Virus record (IMG/VR): IMGVR_UViG_3300018428_003547
Coordinates: 1 to 40,194 of that record
Length of the DNA stretch: 40,194 nt
Reading direction: 5' to 3' (one strand)
Source: a virus
This document shows, one piece after another, positions 14,969-23,568 of the stretch (position 1 is its first letter; each line of letters starts with the position of its first letter). The notes under the pieces were generated by a model. It searched no databases. It was not told the DNA's origin and saw nothing but the letters and a program-made list of their open reading frames with translations. The position numbers and the translations under genes were made by a program.

Positions 14969-16579
14969 TTAAACCTTTTTAATTAGTAAACCATAATCTC
15001 TAAAGTATAAATAGTCTATATTTGTTCTTAAAAAACAATTTATTGCGTGTTCGGGAGTTTCTACAATAGGTTCTCTATCATTGAAGCTAGTATTCAAAAC
15101 TATCGGAACATTTGTTTTCTCATAGAACTTACTTATAAAACTATGATACCATTCGTTGTCATTTTTGTCCACACTTTGTAATCTAGCGGTATCATCGTTG
15201 TGAGTTACTGCAGGAACAATCTCTGATTTACCTTCTTTGAATGGTAAAGCCACACTCATATATGGACTGTCAGCATCGTGTTTAAACCAATTACCAACCT
15301 CTTCTCTCAGTATGGATGGAGCAAATGGTCTAAACCATTGTCTATGTTTTACTTTATCATTTATAATCTCTTTCATATTTTTACTTCGAGGGTCTGCTAA
15401 TATACTTCTATTTCCTAAAGCTCTTCTACCAGACTCAGAACCGCCACCATAAACTGATATTACATTGTCATCTTTACAAAGCAATTCTACTACAGCATCA
15501 TCATCGGTTTCTACTACTGACACTTTTTCTTTACTAATCTCTAAAGCCGATTCAACTTCTTCTTTACTGTAAACTCTACCTAAGTATGGTGTCCTATTTT
15601 GAAAAACATCATTAGATATTTTAGGATTATCTAATATATGATGCCATACATATCTACATCCACCTAATGTCAAGCCCGCGTCATATGGTATTGGATCACA
15701 AAATATATTAACATCATCATACCAATCAAACATCTTACCAACCATAACACAATTTAGACTAACTCCACCTGATAAGCATATGTTCTTTGGTTTGTATTTA
15801 TCAATGTATTTTTTGAATAATCTTTTACAAACCATTTCTGTTTCTTTTTGTAATGCAGCTGCTATATCAAATCTATTTTGTTCTGATTCATTAGCTTCTT
15901 TGATTAAGAATCCCATATCAATTGGTTCGTTTGCACCATCGCCCATATTAGAAAAGTATTTTATGTATTTTTTGTAGTCACCCCAAGCTGCCATACCCAT
16001 AACAGTTCCTTCTTCACCCCTTTTTACAGCATTTCTATTTAATCCAAATATATGGTATGTACAATGATCCCAATACCAACCAATGTTCAATGTTTTAACA
16101 TCAATTACTTCTATTGGCTCTATCTTATTTCCTTTACCCAACCAAAATGTAGTCGCTGTAATCCTAGCATCTGAATTAGGATTACTATCTAAGTCACCCC
16201 AATTATTTTCTCTACCATCTTTGTAGTCTACTCCACCGCCATCTATTGTTATTATAAGAGCATCATCAAATGGACTTGTATAAAAGGCATTAGCTGCGTG
16301 AGCTTGATGGTGATTAGTTATGAATAGTTTAGCTGACGGAACTTTTGAATTAAAAGTCTTCTCTGTATATTCATAGTATTGTTTGAACTTACCAGTTCTG
16401 TTTGTAACGATGTAATCAAAGTCTCTGTCTTTTTCTACATCCAAAAACAATTGCAGAGAATCTCCTTTACACCCTTTTTGTCTGTTAAACCTTTCTAATT
16501 CATTATGTGTAGTAGGTACACCATCTTCTAATATAGCGTAAGCTGAATCGTGTCCACCATGCAATCCTAATATTTTCAT
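14969..16579 (-). CDS. carbamoyltransferase (TobZ/NodU/CmcH family)
   Basis: A 536-aa protein. The N-terminal YrdC-unrelated, ASKHA-like domain starts with ILGLHGGHDSAYAIL; the metal-binding HQAHA is at 91-95; IITIDGGG at 109-116; LSGGVSLNCV at 269-278; and the C-terminal domain has GGGSESGRRALGNRSI (378-393). These enzymes use carbamoyl phosphate and ATP to carbamoylate a hydroxyl on a sugar or antibiotic (as in Nod factor or nebramycin). Length is close to the family norm. It is translationally coupled to the upstream glycosyltransferase (4-nt overlap) and begins the decorating section of the block. Confidence 0.92.
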   Translation of the reverse strand: MKILGLHGGHDSAYAILEDGVPTTHNELERFNRQKGCKGDSLQLFLDVEKDRDFDYIVTNRTGKFKQYYEYTEKTFNSKVPSAKLFITNHHQAHAANAFYTSPFDDALIITIDGGGVDYKDGRENNWGDLDSNPNSDARITATTFWLGKGNKIEPIEVIDVKTLNIGWYWDHCTYHIFGLNRNAVKRGEEGTVMGMAAWGDYKKYIKYFSNMGDGANEPIDMGFLIKEANESEQNRFDIAAALQKETEMVCKRLFKKYIDKYKPKNICLSGGVSLNCVMVGKMFDWYDDVNIFCDPIPYDAGLTLGGCRYVWHHILDNPKISNDVFQNRTPYLGRVYSKEEVESALEISKEKVSVVETDDDAVVELLCKDDNVISVYGGGSESGRRALGNRSILADPRSKNMKEIINDKVKHRQWFRPFAPSILREEVGNWFKHDADSPYMSVALPFKEGKSEIVPAVTHNDDTARLQSVDKNDNEWYHSFISKFYEKTNVPIVLNTSFNDREPIVETPEHAINCFLRTNIDYLYFRDYGLLIKKV

Positions 16580-17361
16580 TCTTCTACTCCTTGTAAGTAA
16601 TATAAATCTTCTACTCCTTCACAAACTAATTTTATATTTCCCCAAGCACCACCTTTGTTAGCCCACGGTTTGTGTATACCAAATGGAGCTTTCATATCTA
16701 ATGGTGAAATATAACCATTGTCTATACCGAAAGTAATTACATCTCTTGTTGTTGGTTTAGTGACATATTCAGAAAAGAAGTAGTCCTCTGAATATGGTTT
16801 TCCTGCTGCTAAGTAATCATCAAAGTGATTTTTTACTAAGTCTAACATAGCTTGTTTGTTTCTAACAGACAATGCCCCATTCATTGGCAAAACTTGAGGA
16901 CCTTTATATGGTTCTGAATAATCACCACCAGGCTTCAATGTTGGATATAAATCATCTAATGGTTCGTACAACTGATTTCCCCAATAACCACCGATGTAAT
17001 CGTAATTTTCAAACTGACTTATTTTGTATTCTGAATTTGGACAAAGCATAGTATCACATTCAAATTTAAGTAATATATCTCCGTCTATATTATCCCAAAA
17101 TCCCTCAGTTCTAAGAAGATTACTCTCTCCTTCGTGAGTCATATTCTCAACACCTAAGTTATACAGAATAAATCTACCATTAGAATCTGCTTTTGATATT
17201 ATCTCACTTTCGTCAACTATCTTTTTTATGTAATCAATATTTTTTGTTCCGTGATTTATCTGAACATCCCATTCTTCTGGCAAAATACTGATAAAGTTTT
17301 CTAAAACAAATTTAAGTGCTCTGTGTTTTCTCGGTTCTGATAAGAATGCTATTTTCTTCAT
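16576..17361 (-). CDS. DUF5672-type glycosyltransferase
   Basis: A 261-aa GT-A-like protein. DILLKFECDTMLC (about 93-105) is the metal-binding region, NYDYIGGYW follows, VLPMNGALSVRNKQAM is the sugar-binding turn, and YSEDYFFSEYV and FGIHKPW close the site. The order fits the DUF5672 glycosyltransferases. Donor and acceptor are unknown. It overlaps the carbamoyltransferase by 4 nt downstream and the SDR by 4 nt upstream. Confidence 0.75.
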   Translation of the reverse strand: MKKIAFLSEPRKHRALKFVLENFISILPEEWDVQINHGTKNIDYIKKIVDESEIISKADSNGRFILYNLGVENMTHEGESNLLRTEGFWDNIDGDILLKFECDTMLCPNSEYKISQFENYDYIGGYWGNQLYEPLDDLYPTLKPGGDYSEPYKGPQVLPMNGALSVRNKQAMLDLVKNHFDDYLAAGKPYSEDYFFSEYVTKPTTRDVITFGIDNGYISPLDMKAPFGIHKPWANKGGAWGNIKLVCEGVEDLYYLQGVEE

Positions 17362-18212
17362 AAGACTCCCTTTATATATTCCTCTAAGTTTTTAGTTGGT
17401 TTCCAACCAAGCTTCAGTTCAGCTTTAGAGTAGTCTGCTAAAGTAACATCGTACTCACCTCTACGAGCTGGTAGATATTTTTTTGGATAGTCTTTACCAA
17501 ATAAATCAGCAACTTCATTTATAGAGTAATTTGTTCCAGTTCCCAATTCAAAAAACTCTGCTTTAAAATCACCACTAGCACATCTCACTAATCCATCTAC
17601 TATGTCTTCCACGTGAGTGAAGTCTCTTCTCTGTTGTCCATCAGCAGTTATTGTTAGTGTTTCTCCATTTCTATATTGTCTTTCAAAGATACCAATTACT
17701 GTAGAATAGTCTCCGTCTTCTAATTGATGAGGACCGTACACATTGTAAAATCTACAAATAGATGTTTTTAAATCATACACATTACTATATAGTTTACACA
17801 ATTCTTCTCCACTCCATTTAGACCAAGCGTATGGACTTTCATATAATCCGTGATGAAAAGAACTAGAGCCAGCGTAAACAACTGGTATATTTTTAACTCT
17901 TGCGTAATCTAGTATATTTAGTGTTGATATAAAATTGTTTTTTATATGTGGTAAAGGGTCTGTTAGTGATGGTTGTATTCTAGCCAAAGCTCCTATGTGA
18001 AATATAACATCTACATCATCAACGATAGTATCATAGTCTCTAACTTCAGATAGTTCTACATCGAAATACTGAACCCTTTTGTGTTCTACTTCGTTTGTAG
18101 TTTTACCAGTAGAATAGTTATCCAAACTAATAACCTTATGCCCATCTAATAATAACCTTTTTACTAAATTAGTGCCAACAAATCCAGCACCACCAGTGAC
18201 TATAACTTTCAT
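17358..18212 (-). CDS. NAD-dependent sugar epimerase (SDR, GalE-like), paralogue
   Basis: A 284-aa extended SDR. GGAGFVG (7-13) binds NAD, YAWSK is the catalytic Tyr-x3-Lys, and RFYNVYGPHQLEDGDYST and RRDFTHVEDIVDGL are family landmarks. It is the closest relative in the window of 1711-2619 and lies 15 kb away, but it lacks the CECQFSCDC insert. The substrate may be UDP-glucose/galactose or an N-acetyl form. Starts at an ATG 3 nt after the upstream stop. Confidence 0.88.
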   Translation of the reverse strand: MKVIVTGGAGFVGTNLVKRLLLDGHKVISLDNYSTGKTTNEVEHKRVQYFDVELSEVRDYDTIVDDVDVIFHIGALARIQPSLTDPLPHIKNNFISTLNILDYARVKNIPVVYAGSSSFHHGLYESPYAWSKWSGEELCKLYSNVYDLKTSICRFYNVYGPHQLEDGDYSTVIGIFERQYRNGETLTITADGQQRRDFTHVEDIVDGLVRCASGDFKAEFFELGTGTNYSINEVADLFGKDYPKKYLPARRGEYDVTLADYSKAELKLGWKPTKNLEEYIKGVL

Positions 18213-18215
18213 AAC

Positions 18216-18983
18216 TTAACCCTCTATTGAATGAACTCTAGTTCTTTTATCTTTATCTCTAAATAAATAGTTTCTTAATTCTATTAATTCAAATTTTATT
18301 TTATTATTTTCTAAATGTCTTTGTACTATTTGTTCGTGACCTACATTACCTGGTTGAGTACAATAAGGCGCTGTAAAAATATCTGTCTTATGTGAATTAA
18401 TAATCTCTTCCATCTTTGGATAAGCATCACAATAAACATCCATATTTTTACTTGAACCCACAGCAAACTGATCGTTGAATCCATATCTATGACTATTATC
18501 GTTTGGAGCATAGATAATAGAATTGTCAAAGCTATCTATGTTCAATTCATCTAACATACCAAAATCAGATCTAGTTCTTATTACCCAATCATATACAAAA
18601 CCATTTTCAGATTCGTATTGTCTTTTCAGTTCATTACATTTGTATACACTGTATAAACTACTACATATTCCAAAAGTGTGTGAAAACTTCAACTTCCTAT
18701 CGTCTAAAACTTTGGGAACTTTCAGTTGTATCTGTTCTTCTATTGCCATTTTCTTAACATCAAACGATTTGTAAAGATGTGATATCCAATCATTATCCAT
18801 TGGTGAACTGACTTCATCTTTGCTACCATCGTATAGTATTTTTTTGAATGTCTCTTTATTCGAATCTTTATCCCACCATGCGTGCATAAAAACATCGAAA
18901 TCAAATTTCATATTTTGTAATATATTTTCTATTCCCCTATCTATATTTCTAGGTTGTCCAGATATACATAATGCTACTTTCAT
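18216..18983 (-). CDS. putative glycosyltransferase (GT-A-like)
   Basis: A 255-aa protein starting MKVALCISGQPRNIDRGIENI. DWVIRTRSDFGML (about 127-139) looks like the nucleotide-sugar/metal region, and YGFNDQFAVGSSKNMD follows. The SGQPR start and RTRSD motif occur in uncharacterised glycosyltransferases of marine phages and giant viruses, as far as I recall. It directly follows an FkbM methyltransferase with no gap. Function beyond glycosyl transfer is unknown. Confidence 0.6.
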   Translation of the reverse strand: MKVALCISGQPRNIDRGIENILQNMKFDFDVFMHAWWDKDSNKETFKKILYDGSKDEVSSPMDNDWISHLYKSFDVKKMAIEEQIQLKVPKVLDDRKLKFSHTFGICSSLYSVYKCNELKRQYESENGFVYDWVIRTRSDFGMLDELNIDSFDNSIIYAPNDNSHRYGFNDQFAVGSSKNMDVYCDAYPKMEEIINSHKTDIFTAPYCTQPGNVGHEQIVQRHLENNKIKFELIELRNYLFRDKDKRTRVHSIEG

Positions 18984-19805
18984 TTAATTATCTCCTATGT
19001 ATTCAAATGTATCGTTTACATCAATTCTTTCTATGAATTTATATCCCGTAGGTAATAATTTTAAATAATCATTACACTTAACAGGATTTCCAACAGCTTT
19101 CCCTTTTCTTAGTTTTCCAGCCGCACTACTGACCGCATCTTCCAAACTTAAATATGGTTTATATTTTTTAATAGTCATAGTGGATCCTCTTAACACATCT
19201 TCTTCCATTTCTTGTACATCTAAATGTATTATTTTAATAGGACAATTAATCTGTTTATCTTTAGACTTTGATGACATTAAATAATCAAGTTTGTAAAATT
19301 TTACAACTTCAATTCCTTCTGAATCTTCTGTGTTTTTTCTCCAAGACCACCCTCCTGAATTAGTACTACACATTCTCTCCTCATTCGCATCATACATATA
19401 CTCACTATTTTCATTTCCTAATCCAGCACATATAACTTTTATATTATGTAAGTTGTTTATATCAGCAATTTTTTTTAAAAAATCACATTTATATTTTGAG
19501 GGATCTATTGCATATATAATTATATCATCACGTCCCATGTTTATTAATGCATGAGCTATAGGAACAGTTCCATCTCCTATATGAGCACCAGAATCTATAA
19601 TACCATTATTTAAAGGTATGGATAAAGCTTTCTCTACAATATCCATTTTTATATTTACATCATATTCAAAATAATTTGGATTATTTCTCTTCATAAATTC
19701 AAGTTTCTGGCTAGGCCACTTTATTAACTTATTCTCATTTATTAAAGGATTTTTTATCTCTTCAATAGTATCAAAAGCTGTCTTATATTCTCTACGAAAA
19801 TCCAT
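18984..19805 (-). CDS. FkbM-family methyltransferase, long form
   Basis: A 273-aa SAM enzyme. After about 70 residues of N-terminal extension comes GIIDSGAHIGDGTVPIAHAL (motif I), then IYAIDPSKYKC, and IKIIHLDVQEMEEDVLRG, the FkbM motif. It is more AT-rich than its neighbours (many AAA, ATA, TTA codons), which may hint at a separate origin. GGAGG lies close before the start at 19805. An 18-nt space separates it from the GDPD gene, the largest gap in the glycan block. Confidence 0.78.
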   Translation of the reverse strand: MDFRREYKTAFDTIEEIKNPLINENKLIKWPSQKLEFMKRNNPNYFEYDVNIKMDIVEKALSIPLNNGIIDSGAHIGDGTVPIAHALINMGRDDIIIYAIDPSKYKCDFLKKIADINNLHNIKVICAGLGNENSEYMYDANEERMCSTNSGGWSWRKNTEDSEGIEVVKFYKLDYLMSSKSKDKQINCPIKIIHLDVQEMEEDVLRGSTMTIKKYKPYLSLEDAVSSAAGKLRKGKAVGNPVKCNDYLKLLPTGYKFIERIDVNDTFEYIGDN

Positions 19806-19823
19806 ACTATATCCTCCTGTAAT

Positions 19824-20243
19824 TCAAATCCATCTTACAACCTCATCTGTACAAACGCCATAACAATTTAGATTCTTATCAATTTCTTTAGGTAAAACTG
19901 CTATAGAGTTCTTAGTCAAACCTTTTTCAGGATAAGTCCACAAGTAGCCTTTTGAAGTCAATGTAACATCATCTGTCTGGTGCCAAAAGCAATGAACTCC
20001 CTCTTTATTCATATCGTATAGAGCTTCTATATTTTTAGCGTGACACCACAATTTTTCATTCTTCAAAAACTTCATACTAACTTTGTATTGTGGTTCATCG
20101 TGACCTAAATAGTATTCATCTAAAACTTTCCACACATCAATTTCTACATCAAAACCTTGTGCTAAAGCCATGTCGATATGGTCTGGATGATTCTCCTCAT
20201 CACATTTACCATTTAAGTTACCTCTATGTGAAATCAGAAACAT
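19824..20243 (-). CDS. glycerophosphodiester phosphodiesterase-like protein, short
   Basis: A 139-aa GDPD-type domain. SHRGNL (5-10) carries His6/Arg7, FDVEIDVW (31-38) gives Glu34 and Asp36, and LGHDEPQY (46-53) gives His48. These are the metal and general-acid/base residues of GDPD. The usual barrel has about 240 residues, so the C-terminal half is missing or reduced. HAKNIEALYDM in the middle is often seen in short phage versions. The role may be to release glycerol phosphate or trim a phosphodiester-linked glycan. It overlaps the fusion gene by 20 nt. Confidence 0.75.
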   Translation of the reverse strand: MFLISHRGNLNGKCDEENHPDHIDMALAQGFDVEIDVWKVLDEYYLGHDEPQYKVSMKFLKNEKLWCHAKNIEALYDMNKEGVHCFWHQTDDVTLTSKGYLWTYPEKGLTKNSIAVLPKEIDKNLNCYGVCTDEVVRWI

Positions 20244-21594
20244 ACCGCTCTAAATCCTCAGGTGTTCCCAAACCCCACATCTTTTCTATTGGAAATACCT
20301 TTACTTTTCTTTTGTCCTCAATGGCTTCATTGTAAACAGGACAAACATAAAACTCATTATTTGTTCTAATGTCTTTATCAATCATTTGTTCAGCATACTT
20401 TACATAATCAGAACCTTTTCTCCAATAGTAAACACCTGCAGTTGCTACATCGGATATTGGTTTTTTCTCAGCTACTTCCGATACAAATCCGTCTTCACCT
20501 AATTTAGCAAAAGACCATTTAGGATGAGTAGCTTTAAAAGAAACTATGCCACCATCTACATCATCAGCAACCATAGAATACATAAACTCATTAGAATCCC
20601 AGTCTAAAAATTGGTCTGAATTTGCCATAACCAATGGTTCGTCATTGTCTATAAACTCTTTTGCTAGTAAAGTAGTACAAGCCGCACCTTCAGTAATACC
20701 ATCTACCTGTACTATCTCACAATTATCATTAGTGATTAGGTTTAGTAAGTATTTTAGATTGTATTTCTCATAGTGTTCTTTCTGAACTATAAAGATGTGT
20801 TTAGCATCAATATTTAAATTTTCCACTACAACTTGAATCATAGGTTTACCATCAACCTCTATCAATGGTTTTGGAAAAGTGTAGCCAGCTTTTTCAAATC
20901 TAGAACCAGCACCAGCCATTGGTATTAAAACATTCATATTACCACCTTGCCATTTCGGTTTTATCTCTTCATTTTCATTAGCAGAGTCAATCACCTTTTT
21001 TATTTTTTCATACGAAACATCGTAACTATCTTCTACTGCACATAAGTAAGCGCCACTACTTAAAGCAGCCTTTCTACCAATGTGAGAGTCTTCAACTATA
21101 ACAGTTTCATTTGGATTGACTTGTGAATCTATCATACATTTTAGATACATTTCTGAGTTTGGTTTTGCATTTCTAACATCTTGATTAGAGTAAAAGAAAT
21201 CTATATATTCAAAAAATCCTCTTCTTATCAATTGTAATTTAGCAGTAGACCTAATAGAGTTTGTAGCACAAGCTATAATGTAACCATCTGATTTAATTTT
21301 TTTCAAAATAGATTGTATTCTTTTGTCCACACCCAAACCATCTATTATTTCCATCGTTGTCTCTTGCTTACTTTTCCAAACATTTTCGTGTTCGTTTATA
21401 GAAAGTCCTTTGTTCTTTGTCAATAGTCTCAGTTTCTTTGTGGTTGTTAAACCATCATATGTAGACAAATGTTCATCTCTGTCAATAACATACTTTTTAT
21501 CAATCGAAAGCAACGCTTTATTTAGAGCTTCATAATGCAACTCTCTAGCGTCTACTAAAACTCCATCTAAATCAAATATAATTAACTTTATCAT
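20224..21594 (-). CDS. HAD phosphatase - sugar nucleotidyltransferase fusion
   Basis: A 456-aa two-domain protein. Residues 1-205 form a HAD hydrolase of the beta-phosphoglucomutase type: FDLDGVLVD (7-15, Asp8/Asp10), CATNSIRS, and VEDSHIGRKAA (167-177). Residues 220-456 form an NTP transferase: NVLIPMAGAGSRFEKAGY (221-238), FPKPLIEVDGKPM, VMANSDQFLDWD, and GVYYWRKGSDYV. The phosphatase or mutase step is thus joined to sugar activation. An internal ATG at residue 220 with a weak GGTGG before it could also start the second domain alone. Coupled to the next genes by 4- and 20-nt overlaps. Confidence 0.88.
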   Translation of the reverse strand: MIKLIIFDLDGVLVDARELHYEALNKALLSIDKKYVIDRDEHLSTYDGLTTTKKLRLLTKNKGLSINEHENVWKSKQETTMEIIDGLGVDKRIQSILKKIKSDGYIIACATNSIRSTAKLQLIRRGFFEYIDFFYSNQDVRNAKPNSEMYLKCMIDSQVNPNETVIVEDSHIGRKAALSSGAYLCAVEDSYDVSYEKIKKVIDSANENEEIKPKWQGGNMNVLIPMAGAGSRFEKAGYTFPKPLIEVDGKPMIQVVVENLNIDAKHIFIVQKEHYEKYNLKYLLNLITNDNCEIVQVDGITEGAACTTLLAKEFIDNDEPLVMANSDQFLDWDSNEFMYSMVADDVDGGIVSFKATHPKWSFAKLGEDGFVSEVAEKKPISDVATAGVYYWRKGSDYVKYAEQMIDKDIRTNNEFYVCPVYNEAIEDKRKVKVFPIEKMWGLGTPEDLERYVSDFT

Positions 21595-22340
21595 ATTCTA
21601 CTCTCCAAATAATGGTCTTGAACATTCACATGCCCTACATGCAATATGATTTCATTCCCACATCCTATATAACCACTACCAACACCCCACTGTTGTGGCA
21701 TTGAGTAAGGATGTATACCTGTATTCCAACTAGCTCTGCTCATTTGAAGTGGAGCTCTTTTAGGATTCGTTTCCATCAGCCTACAAAACTCACTTAACCA
21801 AGCTCTACCTCTATTATCCTCTGTATCAAAACTGCACCACCACAAATCATAAGTTAATAAGTTTCCTCTACTTTCATCTTCATCTAAATAGTAGTCGCCG
21901 TCATTATTTCTAGTGTGTATACCATCAACTTTAACCATTTGTCTTTCATTAGTTGGAACACACACTCCAAACTTTTTGGTTATTGGTAAAATTGTTCTAA
22001 CTTCATCAGACACAAACATTAAATCAGAGTCTACTGATATTGCAATATCTGCAGTTGATTCTAGTAAACCCTTAGCTTCATAGTAATCACAACAATGCCA
22101 ACCCCAACGATGATTTGATTTTGAAAAAGGGCTTTTATCTACATCAATCACCCTCACCTCAACATCAGAATAATTCTTAGCTAACTCAGGCACATCGGTG
22201 TAAAGAACAAGCTTAGCTTCTGGAAAAAACTTTTTTACAGAAGAGTATGTTGGGTCTAATCTATATTCATCAGTAAAACTATCAGGTTGATTAGCGGTAG
22301 ACCTTAACCCAAATTCAGAAAATATAAATTCTACATTCAT
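21591..22340 (-). CDS. putative glycosyltransferase (GT-A-like)
   Basis: A 249-aa protein starting MNVEFIFSEFGLRSTANQPD. ADIAISVDSDLMFVSD (98-113) has the DxD metal motif, and LLTYDLWWCSFDTEDNRGRAWL and WGVGSGYIGCGNEI fit the acceptor side. The exact family is not recognised. It overlaps neighbours by 1 and 4 nt and lies between the TagD-like nucleotidyltransferase and the HAD fusion. Confidence 0.62.
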   Translation of the reverse strand: MNVEFIFSEFGLRSTANQPDSFTDEYRLDPTYSSVKKFFPEAKLVLYTDVPELAKNYSDVEVRVIDVDKSPFSKSNHRWGWHCCDYYEAKGLLESTADIAISVDSDLMFVSDEVRTILPITKKFGVCVPTNERQMVKVDGIHTRNNDGDYYLDEDESRGNLLTYDLWWCSFDTEDNRGRAWLSEFCRLMETNPKRAPLQMSRASWNTGIHPYSMPQQWGVGSGYIGCGNEIILHVGHVNVQDHYLESRI

Positions 22341-22765
22341 TAGGTTCTTTCCTCAATTATCTTTTTTATTGTATTAGTAGTACTATAACTATGGTTTCTA
22401 CTATTAAATATAATGTCAATCGGTAAATCATCACCTGTAAATGGTTTACCTTTATGGTCTGCTCCTAAAATTCTTACATCTATTCTATCCTTATTTGAAT
22501 CTAAGTAGTTATAGAGCTCTTCTTCACCATCGTATAAAAAAGGTTCGTCTACATATCTGTTTGAATCAACCATCAAAAATCTTTCTTGTGGTGTCCAAAT
22601 AGGATCGTCTTTATGTCTACCATCTGGTTGCTTTGTTTTCGTTTTATATTCATTGATAGCAACAATTAGGTAATCACAATATCTCTTACATTCTTTTAAC
22701 ATCAGAACATGACCTGGATGCATAATATCAAAATAACCGCTAGTAAATCCTACTATTTTTTTCAT
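22340..22765 (-). CDS. TagD/HldE-C-like nucleotidylyltransferase
   Basis: A 141-aa enzyme. SGYFDIMHPGHV (9-20) carries the HxGH signature, WTPQERFLMV follows, RILGADHKGKPF resembles the GxDxKGK motif of glycerol-3-phosphate cytidylyltransferase, and NHSYSTTNTIKKI is the STT signature. TagD makes CDP-glycerol, while the HldE C-domain makes ADP-heptose. The next gene downstream, coupled by 4 nt, is an HldD-type epimerase that uses ADP-heptose, which favours the second, but the GKP motif favours the first. Both are left open. Confidence 0.8.
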   Translation of the reverse strand: MKKIVGFTSGYFDIMHPGHVLMLKECKRYCDYLIVAINEYKTKTKQPDGRHKDDPIWTPQERFLMVDSNRYVDEPFLYDGEEELYNYLDSNKDRIDVRILGADHKGKPFTGDDLPIDIIFNSRNHSYSTTNTIKKIIEERT

Positions 22766-23568
22766 AAACTTTTACCATTCAAATATTTTTTGTATTTAGA
22801 AATACCTTTCTCCAAACTATAAATAGGTTTCCAATTATCCATAAACAATTTTTTATTTGCTTTTGTGTAAAACTGATAACCTTTTGGTGTTTTGTTTTCG
22901 TGCCAATACTCAAATGGTATATCCATCATCTCTAATACATCTTCAAAAGAGCGAGCTTCTCCACTACCAACCTCATATACACCTGGCATTACATTATTAA
23001 ATAACGGATACAAAGTGGCATCAACAACATCATCTATGTAAACAAAATCTCTTTTTGGTTTACCACCAAACAATTTAAACTCACCCTTTAAATAAGCTTG
23101 ATAAGCAACAGAAGCCATCTTATCTTTATGTTCTTCACCAGGCCCGTATACATTGAAGTATCTAAGAGCGTAAAAATCATTTACTCTTAGGCAACCATAC
23201 TCTTCAGTAATATATTTAGACCAACCATAGATATTCGATGGCGTTCCACTTTCACCTGTGTTAGCTGCTGATGATGAGTATACAACTTTTTTGTCATATA
23301 TCTGTGCTAAGTCAAATAGTTCTTTACTGAATATATAATTGTACTTCATCATTTCATTAGCGTCTTTCAACATAGTATCTGATATAGCACCTATGTGAAG
23401 TACAGCATCACAATCCTCAACACACTTTGATAATGTAGACTCCCAACCAATATGGTTCATATAATCTTTTTCTAATGAAGTTACTGTAGTAACACCTTCT
23501 GTAGACACAAGTTTTCTATAAACATTCTTTCCAATAAAACCTTCTGAGCCAGTTATTAATACTCTCAT
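22762..23568 (-). CDS. hldD: ADP-L-glycero-D-manno-heptose 6-epimerase-like SDR
   Basis: A 268-aa SDR that follows HldD over its whole length. GSEGFIG (7-13) is the NADP loop, HIGAISDT with MMKYNYIFSKELF echoes the HldD HEGACSST and MMxNNYQYSKELL block, and YGWSK gives Tyr114/Lys118. YFNVYGPGEEHKDKMASVA (137-155) has the second active-site Lys at 148, and TPKGYQFYTKAN matches KGRYQxFTxAD. HldD changes the C6 configuration of ADP-heptose for the LPS inner core. It is about 40 residues shorter than E. coli HldD. Partner steps may be the PfkB protein at 34082 and the nucleotidyltransferase at 22340. Confidence 0.85.
   Translation of the reverse strand: MRVLITGSEGFIGKNVYRKLVSTEGVTTVTSLEKDYMNHIGWESTLSKCVEDCDAVLHIGAISDTMLKDANEMMKYNYIFSKELFDLAQIYDKKVVYSSSAANTGESGTPSNIYGWSKYITEEYGCLRVNDFYALRYFNVYGPGEEHKDKMASVAYQAYLKGEFKLFGGKPKRDFVYIDDVVDATLYPLFNNVMPGVYEVGSGEARSFEDVLEMMDIPFEYWHENKTPKGYQFYTKANKKLFMDNWKPIYSLEKGISKYKKYLNGKSL

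Noticed and set aside
15661-15680. TTGACA-like sequence on the minus strand (complement of TGTCAAGC)
   Set aside because: It lies inside the carbamoyltransferase coding region and has no matching -10 box at the right spacing, so it is not called a promoter.
18341-18529. Minus-strand open frame of 62 aa
   Set aside because: It lies out of frame inside the 18216-18983 glycosyltransferase, with no start signal.
20224-20900. GmhB (heptose bisphosphate phosphatase) for the HAD domain of the fusion
   Set aside because: The HAD half is at the upper-coordinate end and resembles beta-phosphoglucomutase-type proteins (FDLDGVLVD with a large cap). GmhB has a small zinc-binding insert that is not visible.
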